NCBI GenBank assembly: GCA_002344795.1
Contig: DDUM01000035.1
Location: 1-45,809, forward strand
Length of the DNA stretch: 45,809 nucleotides
Direction of reading: 5' to 3'
Source of the DNA: Flammeovirgaceae bacterium UBA2338
GTDB lineage: Bacteria > Bacteroidota > Bacteroidia > Cytophagales > Cyclobacteriaceae
The translations under genes and the position numbers were made by a program. Positions 25,997 through 35,309 of this stretch are shown piece after piece (the stretch's first letter is position 1; the number at the start of each line of letters is the position of its first letter). The notes beneath the pieces were generated by a model, which was given only the letters and a program-made list of their open reading frames with translations, did not search any database and was not told the DNA's origin.

Positions 25997-26013
25997 CTTT
26001 TTGATTTTTACTC

Positions 26014-26044
26014 TTGTTTTGTTTTGAATCAAACAGGAACTTTG
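26014..26044 (+). promoter_or_regulatory. Possible promoter for the double-GT2 gene
   Basis: TTG at 26014-26016, 20 bases, then GAACTTTG at 26037-26044, which differs from TAnnTTTG in one base. The ATG at 26063 lies 18 bases further on. It sits just past the MITE-like element. Confidence 0.3.
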
Positions 26045-26062
26045 CAGTTCAATTCTTGCGAA

Positions 26063-27613
26063 ATGAAAAATACGATCAGCGCGGTTATTATTACGTTCAA
26101 CGAGGAAGCTAATATTGGCCGTTGTATTGATTCATTGAGGCCAATTGCTGACGAAATAATAGTGGTGGACTGCTATTCTGCGGATGACACAAAAGAAATT
26201 TGCCAAAGAAAGCAGGTAACTTTTGTGGAGAACGAATTTTTGGGTTTTGCTAACCAAAAGAATTTTGCAGCCTCATTGGCTACCTGCGAATACATTTTGT
26301 CTCTTGATGCTGATGAATATTTATCTACAGACCTTACCCAATCACTATTAAAGGTGAAGCAGGATTTGAAGATGGATGGTTATACGATGAACAGACTTTC
26401 AAGCTATGCTGGAGAATGGATAAGAACCTGTGGTTGGTATCCCGATACTAAATTGAGATTGTGGAAGAAAGGGAAAGGCGTTTGGAAGGGACAAGGAATT
26501 CATGAGCGGGTTGAAATTGAAGGTGAATATACTTCTGCTCACCTTAAAGGAGATCTGTTGCATCATGCTTATGACAACATCACCCAGTTCCTGGAAAAAA
26601 TACAACGATACTCAGACATTTATGCCAGGGAACATAGGCATAAAGTACGCTCTTCAGGATTTAAAATTTTCTATAAAACAACCTTTGCGTTTGTCAAAAG
26701 TTTCTTACTGAAGAAAGGAATATTAGATGGTTACAAAGGCCTTCTGATTTCAGTATGTAATGCCAATTTTGTTTTTTACAAATATTCGAAGCTGAGAGAA
26801 GCAAATAATGAATTAACTACGTCCTTAATAATCTCAACTTACAACAGAGAGGATGCGCTGGAAATGGTTCTTTTAAGTGTATTGAATCAATCGGAATTGC
26901 CTGACGAGGTTATTATTGCTGATGATGGCTCTCAAAACGATACACGCGAGTTAATAGAAAGATATCAAGCAAAATTTGCTACAAAGCTTGTCCATTGCTG
27001 GCATGAAGATCTGGGTTTTAGGGCGGGACAGATAAGAAATAAAGCCATTGCTATGGCTACTCAGGATTATGTAATCAGTGTAGATGGAGACATGGTGCTG
27101 CATGAGGATTTTATTAAAATGCATAAAAAGGCTGCGTGGAGTGGGCGGTTTATCCAGGGCTCTCGTGTTTTATTATCTGACAGTACCACCCGAAAAGTTA
27201 TTGAAAATAAGCAGCTTAGCGTCTCTTTTTTTGAAAAGGGAATACGAAATAGGCTTAATAGTTACTTCTCACCTTTTCTCTCAAAAATCATATCAAGATC
27301 CACCACCAAGCTGGAGGGAACCCGAACATGTAACATGGCATTCTGGAAATCCGATTTTGTGCGTATCAATGGCTTTAACGAAGATATAGTAGGCTGGGGA
27401 AGAGAAGATACGGAAATGGCCGTGAGACTGATGAATACAGGAGTAAAGCGATATAATTTGAAATTTGCAGGATTTGGATATCATTTGTTTCACCCGGAGA
27501 ATTCCAGGGAAATGCTCTCGGTGAATGATGGAATCCTAAGTAAAACGATTACTGAACGACTAAGTAGATGTGCTAATGGGATTAATAAGTACATCACACT
27601 TAGCGAGGCATAG
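26063..27613 (+). CDS. Double GT2 glycosyltransferase (KdtX/WaaE-like domain fused to a second GT2)
   Basis: 516 residues from ATG 26063. Domain 1 (about 1-250) opens with ISAVIITFNEEANIGRCIDSL and has LSLDADEYLS and CGWYPDTKLRLWKKG, typical of WaaE/KdtX-like LPS core transferases. Domain 2 (about 255-516) opens with TSLIISTYNREDALEMVLLSVLNQ and has SVDGDMVLHEDF and GWGREDTEMAVRLMNTG, the catalytic end of galactosyltransferase-like GT2 enzymes. Both DxD-type motifs look intact, so two successive sugar transfers are likely. These domains are more often separate genes. The next glycosyltransferase gene starts 2 bases after it. Confidence 0.85.
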   Translation: MKNTISAVIITFNEEANIGRCIDSLRPIADEIIVVDCYSADDTKEICQRKQVTFVENEFLGFANQKNFAASLATCEYILSLDADEYLSTDLTQSLLKVKQDLKMDGYTMNRLSSYAGEWIRTCGWYPDTKLRLWKKGKGVWKGQGIHERVEIEGEYTSAHLKGDLLHHAYDNITQFLEKIQRYSDIYAREHRHKVRSSGFKIFYKTTFAFVKSFLLKKGILDGYKGLLISVCNANFVFYKYSKLREANNELTTSLIISTYNREDALEMVLLSVLNQSELPDEVIIADDGSQNDTRELIERYQAKFATKLVHCWHEDLGFRAGQIRNKAIAMATQDYVISVDGDMVLHEDFIKMHKKAAWSGRFIQGSRVLLSDSTTRKVIENKQLSVSFFEKGIRNRLNSYFSPFLSKIISRSTTKLEGTRTCNMAFWKSDFVRINGFNEDIVGWGREDTEMAVRLMNTGVKRYNLKFAGFGYHLFHPENSREMLSVNDGILSKTITERLSRCANGINKYITLSEA

Positions 27614-27615
27614 AA

Positions 27616-28488
27616 ATGAAAGTTAGCGGTTTCACGTTTGTTCGCAATGCAGTTCAGTATGATTATCCTGTCGTTGAGGCCATCACCTCAATACTTCCAC
27701 TGTGCGATGAGTTTATTGTTGCGCTGGGGAATTCCACCGACTCCACGAGAGAACTGATCCAGTCTATTGATTCACCTAAGATCAAAATTATAGATACGAT
27801 TTGGGATGATGCCCTTCGTGAGGGGGGGCAAACTTTTGCCATAGAAACGAATAAAGCTTTTGAAAATATTTCTCCTGATGCTGACTGGGCATTTTATATT
27901 CAGGCAGATGAGGTGGTACATGAGAAATATCACGAGAATATTCGTCTGGCAATGAATAAATACAAGGATGATAAGAAGGTGGAGGGACTCTTATTCAATT
28001 ATATCCATTTTTATGGATCATACGATTATTTAGGGGATGCGTACAGATGGTATCGCAGAGAGGTGCGAATAATAAAAAACGATAAGTCCATCGCGTCTTA
28101 TAAAGATGCCCAGGGTTTTAGAAAAAAACCCAACATAAAAATCAATGTTAAATTGATTGATGCCTACGTATATCACTATGGTTGGGTGCGCGATCCCCGA
28201 AAGATGCAGGGAAAAAGAAGGTCGTTTAACCACTTTTATTTTGACGATGAGTGGATTGAGAAGAATGTGGGGGAGGCAGAATCTTTTGATTATAGTGAAA
28301 TTGATGCCCTAAGGAGGTTTGAAGGGACACACCCCATAGTTATGCAACCACGAATTGAGGCTATGAACTGGCAATTTGACCACGATATTTCCAGAAATAA
28401 CCTTAAACCAAAAGATAAACTGAAGCGTATTATTGAAAAGTGGACCGGGTGGCGCATGGGCGAGTTTCGCAATTATAAAATCATCTGA
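27616..28488 (+). CDS. GT2-like glycosyltransferase
   Basis: 290 residues. The N-terminus MKVSGFTFVRNAVQYDYPVVEAI and DEFIVALGNSTDSTRELI give the nucleotide-binding half. The metal motif is replaced by QADEVVHEKYH (about residue 96), as in some GT2 relatives. The C-terminal part is basic and aromatic, with YVYHYGWVRDPRKMQGKRRS. It lies just downstream of the double GT2, so both probably act on the LPS core or a related glycolipid. The donor is unknown. Confidence 0.7.
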   Translation: MKVSGFTFVRNAVQYDYPVVEAITSILPLCDEFIVALGNSTDSTRELIQSIDSPKIKIIDTIWDDALREGGQTFAIETNKAFENISPDADWAFYIQADEVVHEKYHENIRLAMNKYKDDKKVEGLLFNYIHFYGSYDYLGDAYRWYRREVRIIKNDKSIASYKDAQGFRKKPNIKINVKLIDAYVYHYGWVRDPRKMQGKRRSFNHFYFDDEWIEKNVGEAESFDYSEIDALRRFEGTHPIVMQPRIEAMNWQFDHDISRNNLKPKDKLKRIIEKWTGWRMGEFRNYKII

Positions 28489-28508
28489 TCCTTCTCCCAT
28501 TCTTTTAC

Positions 28509-28516
28509 TATTTTTG
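28509..28516 (+). promoter_or_regulatory. -7 box (TATTTTTG) for the second ECF sigma gene
   Basis: An exact TAnnTTTG match ends 6 bases before the ATG at 28523, which implies a nearly leaderless transcript. No good TTG -33 element is seen upstream. Confidence 0.4.
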
Positions 28517-28522
28517 GGCTTT

Positions 28523-29107
28523 ATGGAAGAAACCCAGCGCGAGAAATATACGGAGAAGGAGAAGATAAGTGTCTTCAATAACGAGTTTTTGCCGCATATC
28601 AACTCCATGTATAACTTTGGATATAGGCTTACTTTGGATGAAGATGATGCCAAAGACCTCGTTCAGGATACTTATTTGAAGTCTTATCGCTTTATAGAAT
28701 CATTCCAAAAAGGAACTAATGCAAAAGCATGGCTGTTCCGAATCCTGAAGAACAGCTTTATTAATGACTACAGGAAGAAGAGTAAGGAACCCAATAAAGT
28801 TGATTATCAGGAAGTAGAAAGTTATTATAATTCAGATGATGTAGATCGTCAGATTACTACAGATTTGAGAGTAGAATCTCTTCAGGATATGATTGGCGAT
28901 GAAATCTCCAATGCACTGAATTCATTGGATGTAGACTTTAGAACAGTTATTATTTTATGTGACCTGGAAGGATTTAAGTACGATGAAATGGCAAAAATTC
29001 TGGACATCCCAATTGGTACTGTGCGGAGCAGACTACACAGAGCAAGAAATTTATTAAAAGATAAATTGAGTGTTTACGCAAAAAAAATGGGTTATAAAAA
29101 CCCTTAA
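28523..29107 (+). CDS. ECF RNA polymerase sigma factor (RpoE-like)
   Basis: 194 residues from ATG 28523; the frame extends 30 codons upstream into the glycosyltransferase gene but that part is not sigma-like. Region 2 shows LTLDEDDAKDLVQDTYLKSYRF and AWLFRILKNSFINDYRKKSK. Region 4 shows FRTVIILCDLEGFKYDEMAKILDIPIGTVRSRLHRAR, the canonical helix-turn-helix. A zinc-finger anti-sigma gene follows after 3 bases. Position before gmk and nadD is common in this group of bacteria as far as I recall. Confidence 0.93.
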   Translation: MEETQREKYTEKEKISVFNNEFLPHINSMYNFGYRLTLDEDDAKDLVQDTYLKSYRFIESFQKGTNAKAWLFRILKNSFINDYRKKSKEPNKVDYQEVESYYNSDDVDRQITTDLRVESLQDMIGDEISNALNSLDVDFRTVIILCDLEGFKYDEMAKILDIPIGTVRSRLHRARNLLKDKLSVYAKKMGYKNP

Positions 29108-29110
29108 CTT

Positions 29111-29371
29111 ATGAGCCGTCCCAACCCCTTCAACGATTCATCTGGAAAAGAAACCACCTGCCTCGAAATGCTACAAGCCATATTGGATGGTGATGCTACG
29201 GAAGAACAGCAGCAATATTTCCGGGAACACATGGATAAATGTAAACCATGTTATAAGTCTCATGAACTCAACATGCAAATTAAGCAGTTGGTTAAGTCAA
29301 AGTGCTGTGGAAGTCATGTGCCTCCTGATCTGGTTGAAAAAATTAAAAGCCAGTTTAATTCTATTTCCTGA
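29111..29371 (+). CDS. Zinc-finger anti-sigma factor (zf-HC2 type)
   Basis: 86 residues, soluble. The zinc-binding anti-sigma motif H-x3-C-x2-C is visible in REHMDKCKPCYKS. A second CCGSH cluster is near residue 66. The lack of a membrane helix suggests a cytoplasmic, redox- or metal-responsive anti-sigma protein of the RsrA kind. It is adjacent to the ECF sigma gene and its stop overlaps the gmk start by one base (TGATG), so the three genes are probably co-translated. Confidence 0.8.
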   Translation: MSRPNPFNDSSGKETTCLEMLQAILDGDATEEQQQYFREHMDKCKPCYKSHELNMQIKQLVKSKCCGSHVPPDLVEKIKSQFNSIS

Positions 29372-29940
29372 TGCCAGGAAAAGCAATTATTTTTTCTGCC
29401 CCCTCTGGGTCTGGAAAAACTACGCTCGTCAGGCATCTTCTTGACAACAATCCGGATTTGGATTTTTCCATTTCAGCCTCTACACGCGATAAACGGGGGA
29501 GAACTGAGCAAGATGGTAAGGATTATTACTTTCTTACTCCTGAAGTATTCAAAAAGAAAATTGACCATGACGAGTTTATTGAATGGGAAGAAGTATACGA
29601 AGGAAATTTTTACGGAACACTCAAATCTGAAATAAAGCGGATTTGGGACTCAGGAAAGAATGTGATTTTTGATGTAGACGTAAAGGGTGGAGTTAATTTA
29701 AAAAAATATTTTGGAGATAAGGCGCTTTCTGTTTTTGTTAAAGTTCCATCAATGGACGTGTTGGGGGAACGCCTGAAAGGCAGGGACACAGAAACGGAAG
29801 AGAGTCTATCAAGGAGGCTTTTTAAATTTAAGTTTGAAATGGCTTTTGAAGATAAGTTTGACGTTGTTTTACTAAATGACGACCTCGATAATGCAAAAAA
29901 GAAAGCGCAAGCTCTCTATGATGAATTCAAAAAATCCTAG
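29371..29940 (+). CDS. gmk: Guanylate kinase
   Basis: 189 residues, the usual length. The P-loop is SAPSGSGKTT (residues 9-18). The GMP-binding lid region follows with STRDKRGRTEQDGKDYYFL and EWEEVYEGNFYGT. It phosphorylates GMP to GDP with ATP. nadD follows 8 bases later. Confidence 0.96.
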   Translation: MPGKAIIFSAPSGSGKTTLVRHLLDNNPDLDFSISASTRDKRGRTEQDGKDYYFLTPEVFKKKIDHDEFIEWEEVYEGNFYGTLKSEIKRIWDSGKNVIFDVDVKGGVNLKKYFGDKALSVFVKVPSMDVLGERLKGRDTETEESLSRRLFKFKFEMAFEDKFDVVLLNDDLDNAKKKAQALYDEFKKS

Positions 29941-29948
29941 ATATATCT

Positions 29949-30536
29949 ATGGAGTTGAAGAAAAAAATCGGGCTTTTTTTTGGGTCTTTTAATCCCATTC
30001 ATATTGGCCATTTAATTATAGCCAACAGCATGGTCGAAAATGGCAATCTGGATAAAGTTTGGTTTGTTGTTACTCCTCATAATCCCCTGAAATCTAGTAA
30101 AAGTTTACTGCATGAATTTGATCGACTTGATCTTGTTCAGGCGGCCATATCAGATAATTACAAATTTGAGGCTTCTGATGTGGAGTTCCACCTTCCCAAA
30201 CCAAGCTATACTGTCTATACATTGACTCATCTCACCGAGAAAAATCCGGAAAAGGATTTCGTATTAATCATGGGTGAAGATAACCTGGAGAACTTTACCA
30301 AATGGAAAAACTATGCCCAGATACTTGAAAACAATCAATTGTATGTTTATCCCCGCCCACTCGTAACAAAATCTGATTTGATTCGTCATCCAAATGTGAA
30401 AATGGTAGAATCTCCGTTACTCGATATCTCCGCTACATTTATACGAAAATTGATACGCGACAACAAGTCTATCCGATATCTCGTACCTGAACCTGTAGAA
30501 CGGATGATAAAGGCAAAAGGATTCTATCTTTCTTAG
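29949..30536 (+). CDS. nadD: Nicotinate-nucleotide adenylyltransferase
   Basis: 195 residues. The nucleotidyltransferase signature GSFNPIHIGHL is at residues 12-22, with the two His of the HxGH motif at 18 and 21. LIMGEDNLENFTKWKNY and the C-terminal SATFIRKLI (ISSTxIR-like motif) complete the family. It joins nicotinate mononucleotide and ATP to give deamido-NAD. It overlaps no neighbour but probably belongs to the sigma-gmk transcript. Confidence 0.95.
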   Translation: MELKKKIGLFFGSFNPIHIGHLIIANSMVENGNLDKVWFVVTPHNPLKSSKSLLHEFDRLDLVQAAISDNYKFEASDVEFHLPKPSYTVYTLTHLTEKNPEKDFVLIMGEDNLENFTKWKNYAQILENNQLYVYPRPLVTKSDLIRHPNVKMVESPLLDISATFIRKLIRDNKSIRYLVPEPVERMIKAKGFYLS

Positions 30537-30555
30537 AATATTTTGTTACTCCAAC

Positions 30556-33195
30556 ATGCCATTGTTTATGTTTTTACGCACATTATTTGTCTCCGTATTT
30601 CTACTCGTAGTTCAGGGAATGTTGCTTGCAAGTGGAATTAAAGGAACTATAAAGGCGGACGATGGGACGCCACTTGCTTTCGCGACTATTTTTGTAAAAC
30701 AAACGGGTTCTGGAGCAGTAACAGGGCTTGATGGGCATTACGAAATTTCACTCACTCCTGGCACTTACGACATTACATTTCAATATCTTGGATATGAGAC
30801 CGTAACACGTCAGGTAGAAATCGCAGGGGAGTTCATAGAATTGAATCTGGTACTTAAGAGCCAGGCAATTGTGCTTCAAAATGTAATTATAACTGCTGGT
30901 AATGAAGATCCTGCCTACACCATTATGAGGAAGGCGATATCAAAGGCAAAATATCACACCCAACAAATTGACACCTATTCAGCGAAGGTTTATATCAAGG
31001 GAACAGGTAGGTTAAAGGATTACCCCTGGCTGGCCAAAAAAGCTTTGGAAAAGGAAGGGATATCCAAAGACCGACTTTTTATTTCGGAATCTGTAAGTGA
31101 GGTGACTTATACTCGCCCGAATAAATTTGAAGAAAAAGTGATTGCTGTTTTTAGCGATGGAAATGATAATAATACTTCACCCAATGAATATGTGTTTGGA
31201 AGTTTTTATGAACCTGAAATAGCGGAAACCATTTCACCACTTTCACCAAGAGCATTTTCTTATTATCGTTTTGAGTATTTAGGAACATTCACCGACCGTG
31301 ACTATAGTGTAAGTAAGATTAAAGTTACACCCAGATCAAAAGGAGATAATGTATTTGAGGGAGTTTTGTTTATAGTGGAGGATTGGTGGAGTATTCATAG
31401 CCTGGATTTTAAAGTGACGAAACTCGGGATTGACTTTGAGATAAAACAGATTTACAATCCTATAGAGGATAAAGCCTGGCTTCCGGTATCACAGCAATTT
31501 AAAGTGGAGGGTAAAGTGTTTGGGTTTGAGTTTGAGTACAACTACCTGGCTACTGTGAAAGATTACAAGATATCACTCAATCCAGATCTTGAATTGGAAA
31601 TTAAGGTGATTGATGAAAAAATTGAAAGTGAATATGCTAAGGAAATCAAAACTCAATTTAGTGCTAAAGATCAGGATTTAAAGGAAAGATTGGAAGGTGG
31701 AAAAGAAATCACCAATAAGGAACTCCGGAAGCTAATAAAAGACTACGAAAAAGAGGAACGTAGGCAGACAGACCAGCCTGAGGTGATATCGGATAGAAAG
31801 TATTCGGTGGACTCGCTGGCTTTTAAGAAGGATTCAGTTTTTTGGACTGAGATCAGACCCATCGCATTGACCTTGGAGGAAATGAATGGCTACGAGAAAG
31901 CGGATAGTCTTGCTGAAGTGGAGAGAAAAAAGCAAGAAGGAGATACTTTAAAAGCCTCTAAGCATAAAGGATTTCAAGTATGGGATGTACTCATAGGGGA
32001 TAATTATAAAGTCTCAGAGACGTCAAATTTTTTGATTCATTCTCCCTGGGGTGGATTCAATACCGTAGAAGGATTGAATCTCATTTATAAATTGGGTTAT
32101 GTAAAAAGATGGATCGAAAGAGACTCGTTGGATAAAGCCATGGGACCAGTTGTGAGGCGGCTGGAGATTACTCCAATTGGAAGATATGCTTTCGGTAGAG
32201 AAAAATTTTCAGGTATGCTTCGCGCAGATTATCGCTCCACCAGCAGCAGAGTCACCTTTGAAGGGGGTCGGTATGTGCAGCAATTTAATGCAGATGAACC
32301 CATTCATCCATTTGTCAATACCATCACTACCCTTTTGTTGGAAAAGAATCTGATGAAACTTTATGAACAAGACTTTCTACAGGGTAATTACAGACAAAGG
32401 ATAAATTCAAAATTCACTATCGTTACAAACTGGAGTATTGCAAAAAGGTATGAACTTTTTAATTCGTCCGATTTCAAATTGGTGAATAGAGACAAAGAAG
32501 CGTATACCTCCAATGCACCTGTTAACCAGCTGCTGGTAACTACAGGTTTCCAAAATCATAATGCGCTCATCGGATCAGTTACTATTGAGGCGAGACCCTG
32601 GCAAAAATTTAGAATTAGAAATGGAAGAAGATATAGTGTTCAAAACTCCTCTCCACTTTTTACTTTTCACTACAAAAAAGGAATTAAAGACGTATTTAAC
32701 AGCAGTGTAGACTTTGATTTAATTGAAGTAGGCTACAAACAAAGTATTCGCATGGGCATTCGGGGTAGGCTGGATATTGCATTGAAGGGAGGCAGGTTTA
32801 TCAACACGAACAAATTATATTTTATGGACTATGCACATTTTCTGGGCAACCAAACTCCATTTCTTACCACCGACCCTGTAGGTAGTTTCAGGTTACTCGA
32901 TTATTATCTTTACAGTACACGAGATAAATATTTTACGGGGAATGCCCATTATCATTTTCGCAAGTTTTTAATTACTCAATTTCCTATAGTTCGATTAACG
33001 GGTGTTACTGAAAACATCTTTGTCAATTATCTGGCATCACCTCTCTCTAATGACTATACTGAATTAGGTTATTCGTTGGACGGAATCCTTAGAATATTCC
33101 GTTTGGAAGGGGCTGTATCATTTTTAGGTGGGAGTTACCAGACATATGGATTTAGAATTGGTGTAGCCACTAGCATAGAAATAAACTTCGATTGA
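30556..33195 (+). CDS. DUF5686 outer-membrane protein with carboxypeptidase-like domain
   Basis: 879 residues. A signal peptide (to about residue 26) precedes a carboxypeptidase-regulatory-like beta domain (GIKGTIKADDGTPLAFATIFV, about 27-110). A large region with DPAYTIMRKAISKAKYHTQQIDTYSAKVY is the start of DUF5686 proteins. The C-terminal third has many alternating aromatic strands and ends on Phe-Asp, as in outer-membrane barrels. The function of the family is not known to me; members are common in Bacteroidota. A Lys/Glu-rich segment at about 375-400 may be a coiled linker. Confidence 0.8.
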   Translation: MPLFMFLRTLFVSVFLLVVQGMLLASGIKGTIKADDGTPLAFATIFVKQTGSGAVTGLDGHYEISLTPGTYDITFQYLGYETVTRQVEIAGEFIELNLVLKSQAIVLQNVIITAGNEDPAYTIMRKAISKAKYHTQQIDTYSAKVYIKGTGRLKDYPWLAKKALEKEGISKDRLFISESVSEVTYTRPNKFEEKVIAVFSDGNDNNTSPNEYVFGSFYEPEIAETISPLSPRAFSYYRFEYLGTFTDRDYSVSKIKVTPRSKGDNVFEGVLFIVEDWWSIHSLDFKVTKLGIDFEIKQIYNPIEDKAWLPVSQQFKVEGKVFGFEFEYNYLATVKDYKISLNPDLELEIKVIDEKIESEYAKEIKTQFSAKDQDLKERLEGGKEITNKELRKLIKDYEKEERRQTDQPEVISDRKYSVDSLAFKKDSVFWTEIRPIALTLEEMNGYEKADSLAEVERKKQEGDTLKASKHKGFQVWDVLIGDNYKVSETSNFLIHSPWGGFNTVEGLNLIYKLGYVKRWIERDSLDKAMGPVVRRLEITPIGRYAFGREKFSGMLRADYRSTSSRVTFEGGRYVQQFNADEPIHPFVNTITTLLLEKNLMKLYEQDFLQGNYRQRINSKFTIVTNWSIAKRYELFNSSDFKLVNRDKEAYTSNAPVNQLLVTTGFQNHNALIGSVTIEARPWQKFRIRNGRRYSVQNSSPLFTFHYKKGIKDVFNSSVDFDLIEVGYKQSIRMGIRGRLDIALKGGRFINTNKLYFMDYAHFLGNQTPFLTTDPVGSFRLLDYYLYSTRDKYFTGNAHYHFRKFLITQFPIVRLTGVTENIFVNYLASPLSNDYTELGYSLDGILRIFRLEGAVSFLGGSYQTYGFRIGVATSIEINFD

Positions 33196-33217
33196 TCTTT
33201 CATAGACTTTAAACCTC

Positions 33218-33225
33218 TACTTTTG
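33218..33225 (+). promoter_or_regulatory. -7 box (TACTTTTG) for mnmH-selD
   Basis: An exact TAnnTTTG match with TTG at 33192-33194, 23 bases upstream. The ATG used for mnmH is at 33245, so the leader would be short (about 13 bases). Confidence 0.5.
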
Positions 33226-33244
33226 CGATGAATTGAATCAACCC

Positions 33245-34279
33245 ATGATTAAAGAAATTGAATGGAGTGATTTCACAACTCTTCGATCCACTATTCCGGT
33301 CGTGGATGTACGGTCTCAGAATGAATTTGCTGCCGGACACATTTCCAACGCCATTAATATTCCATTACTGAATGATGAGGAAAGAATAGTAGTGGGTACT
33401 GATTATAAACAAAAAGGTAAAGAGGAAGCCATCAGAACAGGATTTCGTCTGGTAGGCCCTCGTATTCATCAAATTGTAGATGTGGCCAAAGCCACCGCAA
33501 AGGATAACGAACTAATTGTCCATTGCTGGAGAGGAGGCATGCGATCATCAAACTTTAGTCAGTTTGTGGGGATGGCAGGGATCAAAACGCATGTTCTTAA
33601 AGGAGGCTACAAAACATATCGCCAAAAAGCGCAAGAGTATTTTAGAAGACCGTACAAAATCATTTTAATATCAGGATGTACCGGAAGCGGTAAAACTGAG
33701 GTGCTTTTAAAATTGAAGGAACAGGGTGAGCAGGTTGTTGATCTGGAGGGGATGGCCAACCACAAAGGTTCCGCATTTGGGGGGTTGATGATGCCCTCGC
33801 AACCGACAACGGAACAGTTTGAGAACAACCTTTTTGAACAACTTAACTCATTTGATATTTTGAAACCGATTTGGGTAGAAGATGAATCAATTGCAGTAGG
33901 AAGAGTATTTTTGCCGACTGACTTTTGGACAACCATGCGGTTGAGTGCGGTTGTTATGTTGGATGTTGATAAAACCAATAGAGTACAAAGGTTGGTTAAG
34001 GAGTATGGCTGTGCTGATCATGCCCAGTTTCTTGAATCAATGAAAAGAATAACAAAGAAACTGGGAGGCCAGCACTTCAAGGAGGCCAAGGAAAAACTGG
34101 AGCAAAATGAAATGCACAGCGTAATGGAGATTTTGCTTACTTACTATGACAAAGCATACACAACAAGTCTAAAAAAAAGGAATCCTGAAGTTTTGGGAAA
34201 TGTTGAATGGGATGGGGAAGATCCTTTGATCCCCGCAAAACAATTAATTGAGATGTCTAAACAAGAGAGGATAGGCTAA
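33245..34279 (+). CDS. mnmH: tRNA 2-selenouridine synthase
   Basis: 344 residues from ATG 33245; a TTG four codons earlier is possible but less likely. An N-terminal rhodanese domain has its active Cys94 in HCWRGGMRSS. A P-loop domain follows with GCTGSGKT at 144-151. The enzyme replaces sulfur with selenium in 5-substituted 2-thiouridine at the tRNA wobble position, via a geranylated intermediate, using selenophosphate. The selenophosphate synthase gene selD follows with no gap. No selA, selB or selC is in the window. Confidence 0.94.
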   Translation: MIKEIEWSDFTTLRSTIPVVDVRSQNEFAAGHISNAINIPLLNDEERIVVGTDYKQKGKEEAIRTGFRLVGPRIHQIVDVAKATAKDNELIVHCWRGGMRSSNFSQFVGMAGIKTHVLKGGYKTYRQKAQEYFRRPYKIILISGCTGSGKTEVLLKLKEQGEQVVDLEGMANHKGSAFGGLMMPSQPTTEQFENNLFEQLNSFDILKPIWVEDESIAVGRVFLPTDFWTTMRLSAVVMLDVDKTNRVQRLVKEYGCADHAQFLESMKRITKKLGGQHFKEAKEKLEQNEMHSVMEILLTYYDKAYTTSLKKRNPEVLGNVEWDGEDPLIPAKQLIEMSKQERIG

Positions 34280-35308
34280 ATGGAAATCAAATTAACACAG
34301 TATAGTCATGGTGCGGGGTGTGGATGTAAAATATCCCCCGCTATTTTGGAAACTATGCTGCATTCGGATCAAGCCAAAACATCATTCCCATCGCTATTGG
34401 TAGGAAATGAATCGAAAGATGATGCGGCCGTTTTTGATTTGGGAGATGGAACGTGTATAGTCAGTACCACAGATTTTTTTATGCCTATTGTGGACGATCC
34501 TTTTTTGTTTGGAGGGATTGCTTCCGCAAATGCCATCAGTGATGTATATGCAATGGGCGGAGAACCCTTGATGGCTATTGCTATTTTGGGTTGGCCAATA
34601 AATAAAATCCCACCAGAGGTGGCCAGACAAGTACTTGAAGGGAGCAGAAGTGTGTGTGGGCAAGCAGGTATTCCGTTGGCAGGTGGGCACAGTATTGACT
34701 GTCCGGAACCTGTATTTGGTTTGGCGGTAACAGGAAAAGTAAAGAAGGAACATCTCAAACAAAATAACCAGGCCAAAGCAGGTTCATTGCTCTATTTGAC
34801 CAAGCCATTGGGTATTGGTATTGTTACCACTGCACAAAAGAAAGGTATTGTTAAAGAGGAACACCTGAAGGTGGCGGTCAACAGTATGTTGGCGCTTAAT
34901 AGTTTTGGTGCAGTGTTGGGCAAACTTCCTTATGTAAATGCACTTACTGATGTGACCGGATTCGGTTTGCTAGGACACCTGGCCGAGGTATGCGATGGCA
35001 GTAATCTATCCGCAGAGATAGAATTTAGTAAGGTTCCGGTTTTTAATTTTCTTGATTCCTATATACAACAAAAGAGCATGCCCGGTGGAACACAGAGAAA
35101 CTGGGAGAGCTATGGTCATAAGATAAGCTCGATATCGGATGAACAGCGAACATTATTAGCAGATCCTCAAACGAGTGGAGGGCTGCTAATTGCTATTGAT
35201 GCGGATCAATCTGAAGAGTTTGAAAGGATAGCTTCTGATTATGGTTTGAGCTTGAAACCATTTGGAGAATTGATTTCAAAGAAAGGCACACTGGTTACTG
35301 TAAAGTAA
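34280..35308 (+). CDS. selD: Selenide, water dikinase (selenophosphate synthase)
   Basis: 342 residues. The N-terminal LTQYSHGAGCGCKIS has Cys14 and Lys17, equivalent to Cys17 and Lys20 of the E. coli enzyme, so this is the cysteine form and not a selenoprotein. DDAAVFDLGDGTCIVSTTDFF carries the ATP/Mg-binding Asp residues, and NALTDVTGFGLLGHL and DPQTSGGLL are further family motifs. It makes selenophosphate from selenide and ATP. Its start directly abuts the mnmH stop. It ends 1 base from the convergent reductase gene. Confidence 0.96.
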   Translation: MEIKLTQYSHGAGCGCKISPAILETMLHSDQAKTSFPSLLVGNESKDDAAVFDLGDGTCIVSTTDFFMPIVDDPFLFGGIASANAISDVYAMGGEPLMAIAILGWPINKIPPEVARQVLEGSRSVCGQAGIPLAGGHSIDCPEPVFGLAVTGKVKKEHLKQNNQAKAGSLLYLTKPLGIGIVTTAQKKGIVKEEHLKVAVNSMLALNSFGAVLGKLPYVNALTDVTGFGLLGHLAEVCDGSNLSAEIEFSKVPVFNFLDSYIQQKSMPGGTQRNWESYGHKISSISDEQRTLLADPQTSGGLLIAIDADQSEEFERIASDYGLSLKPFGELISKKGTLVTVK

Positions 35309-35309
35309 A

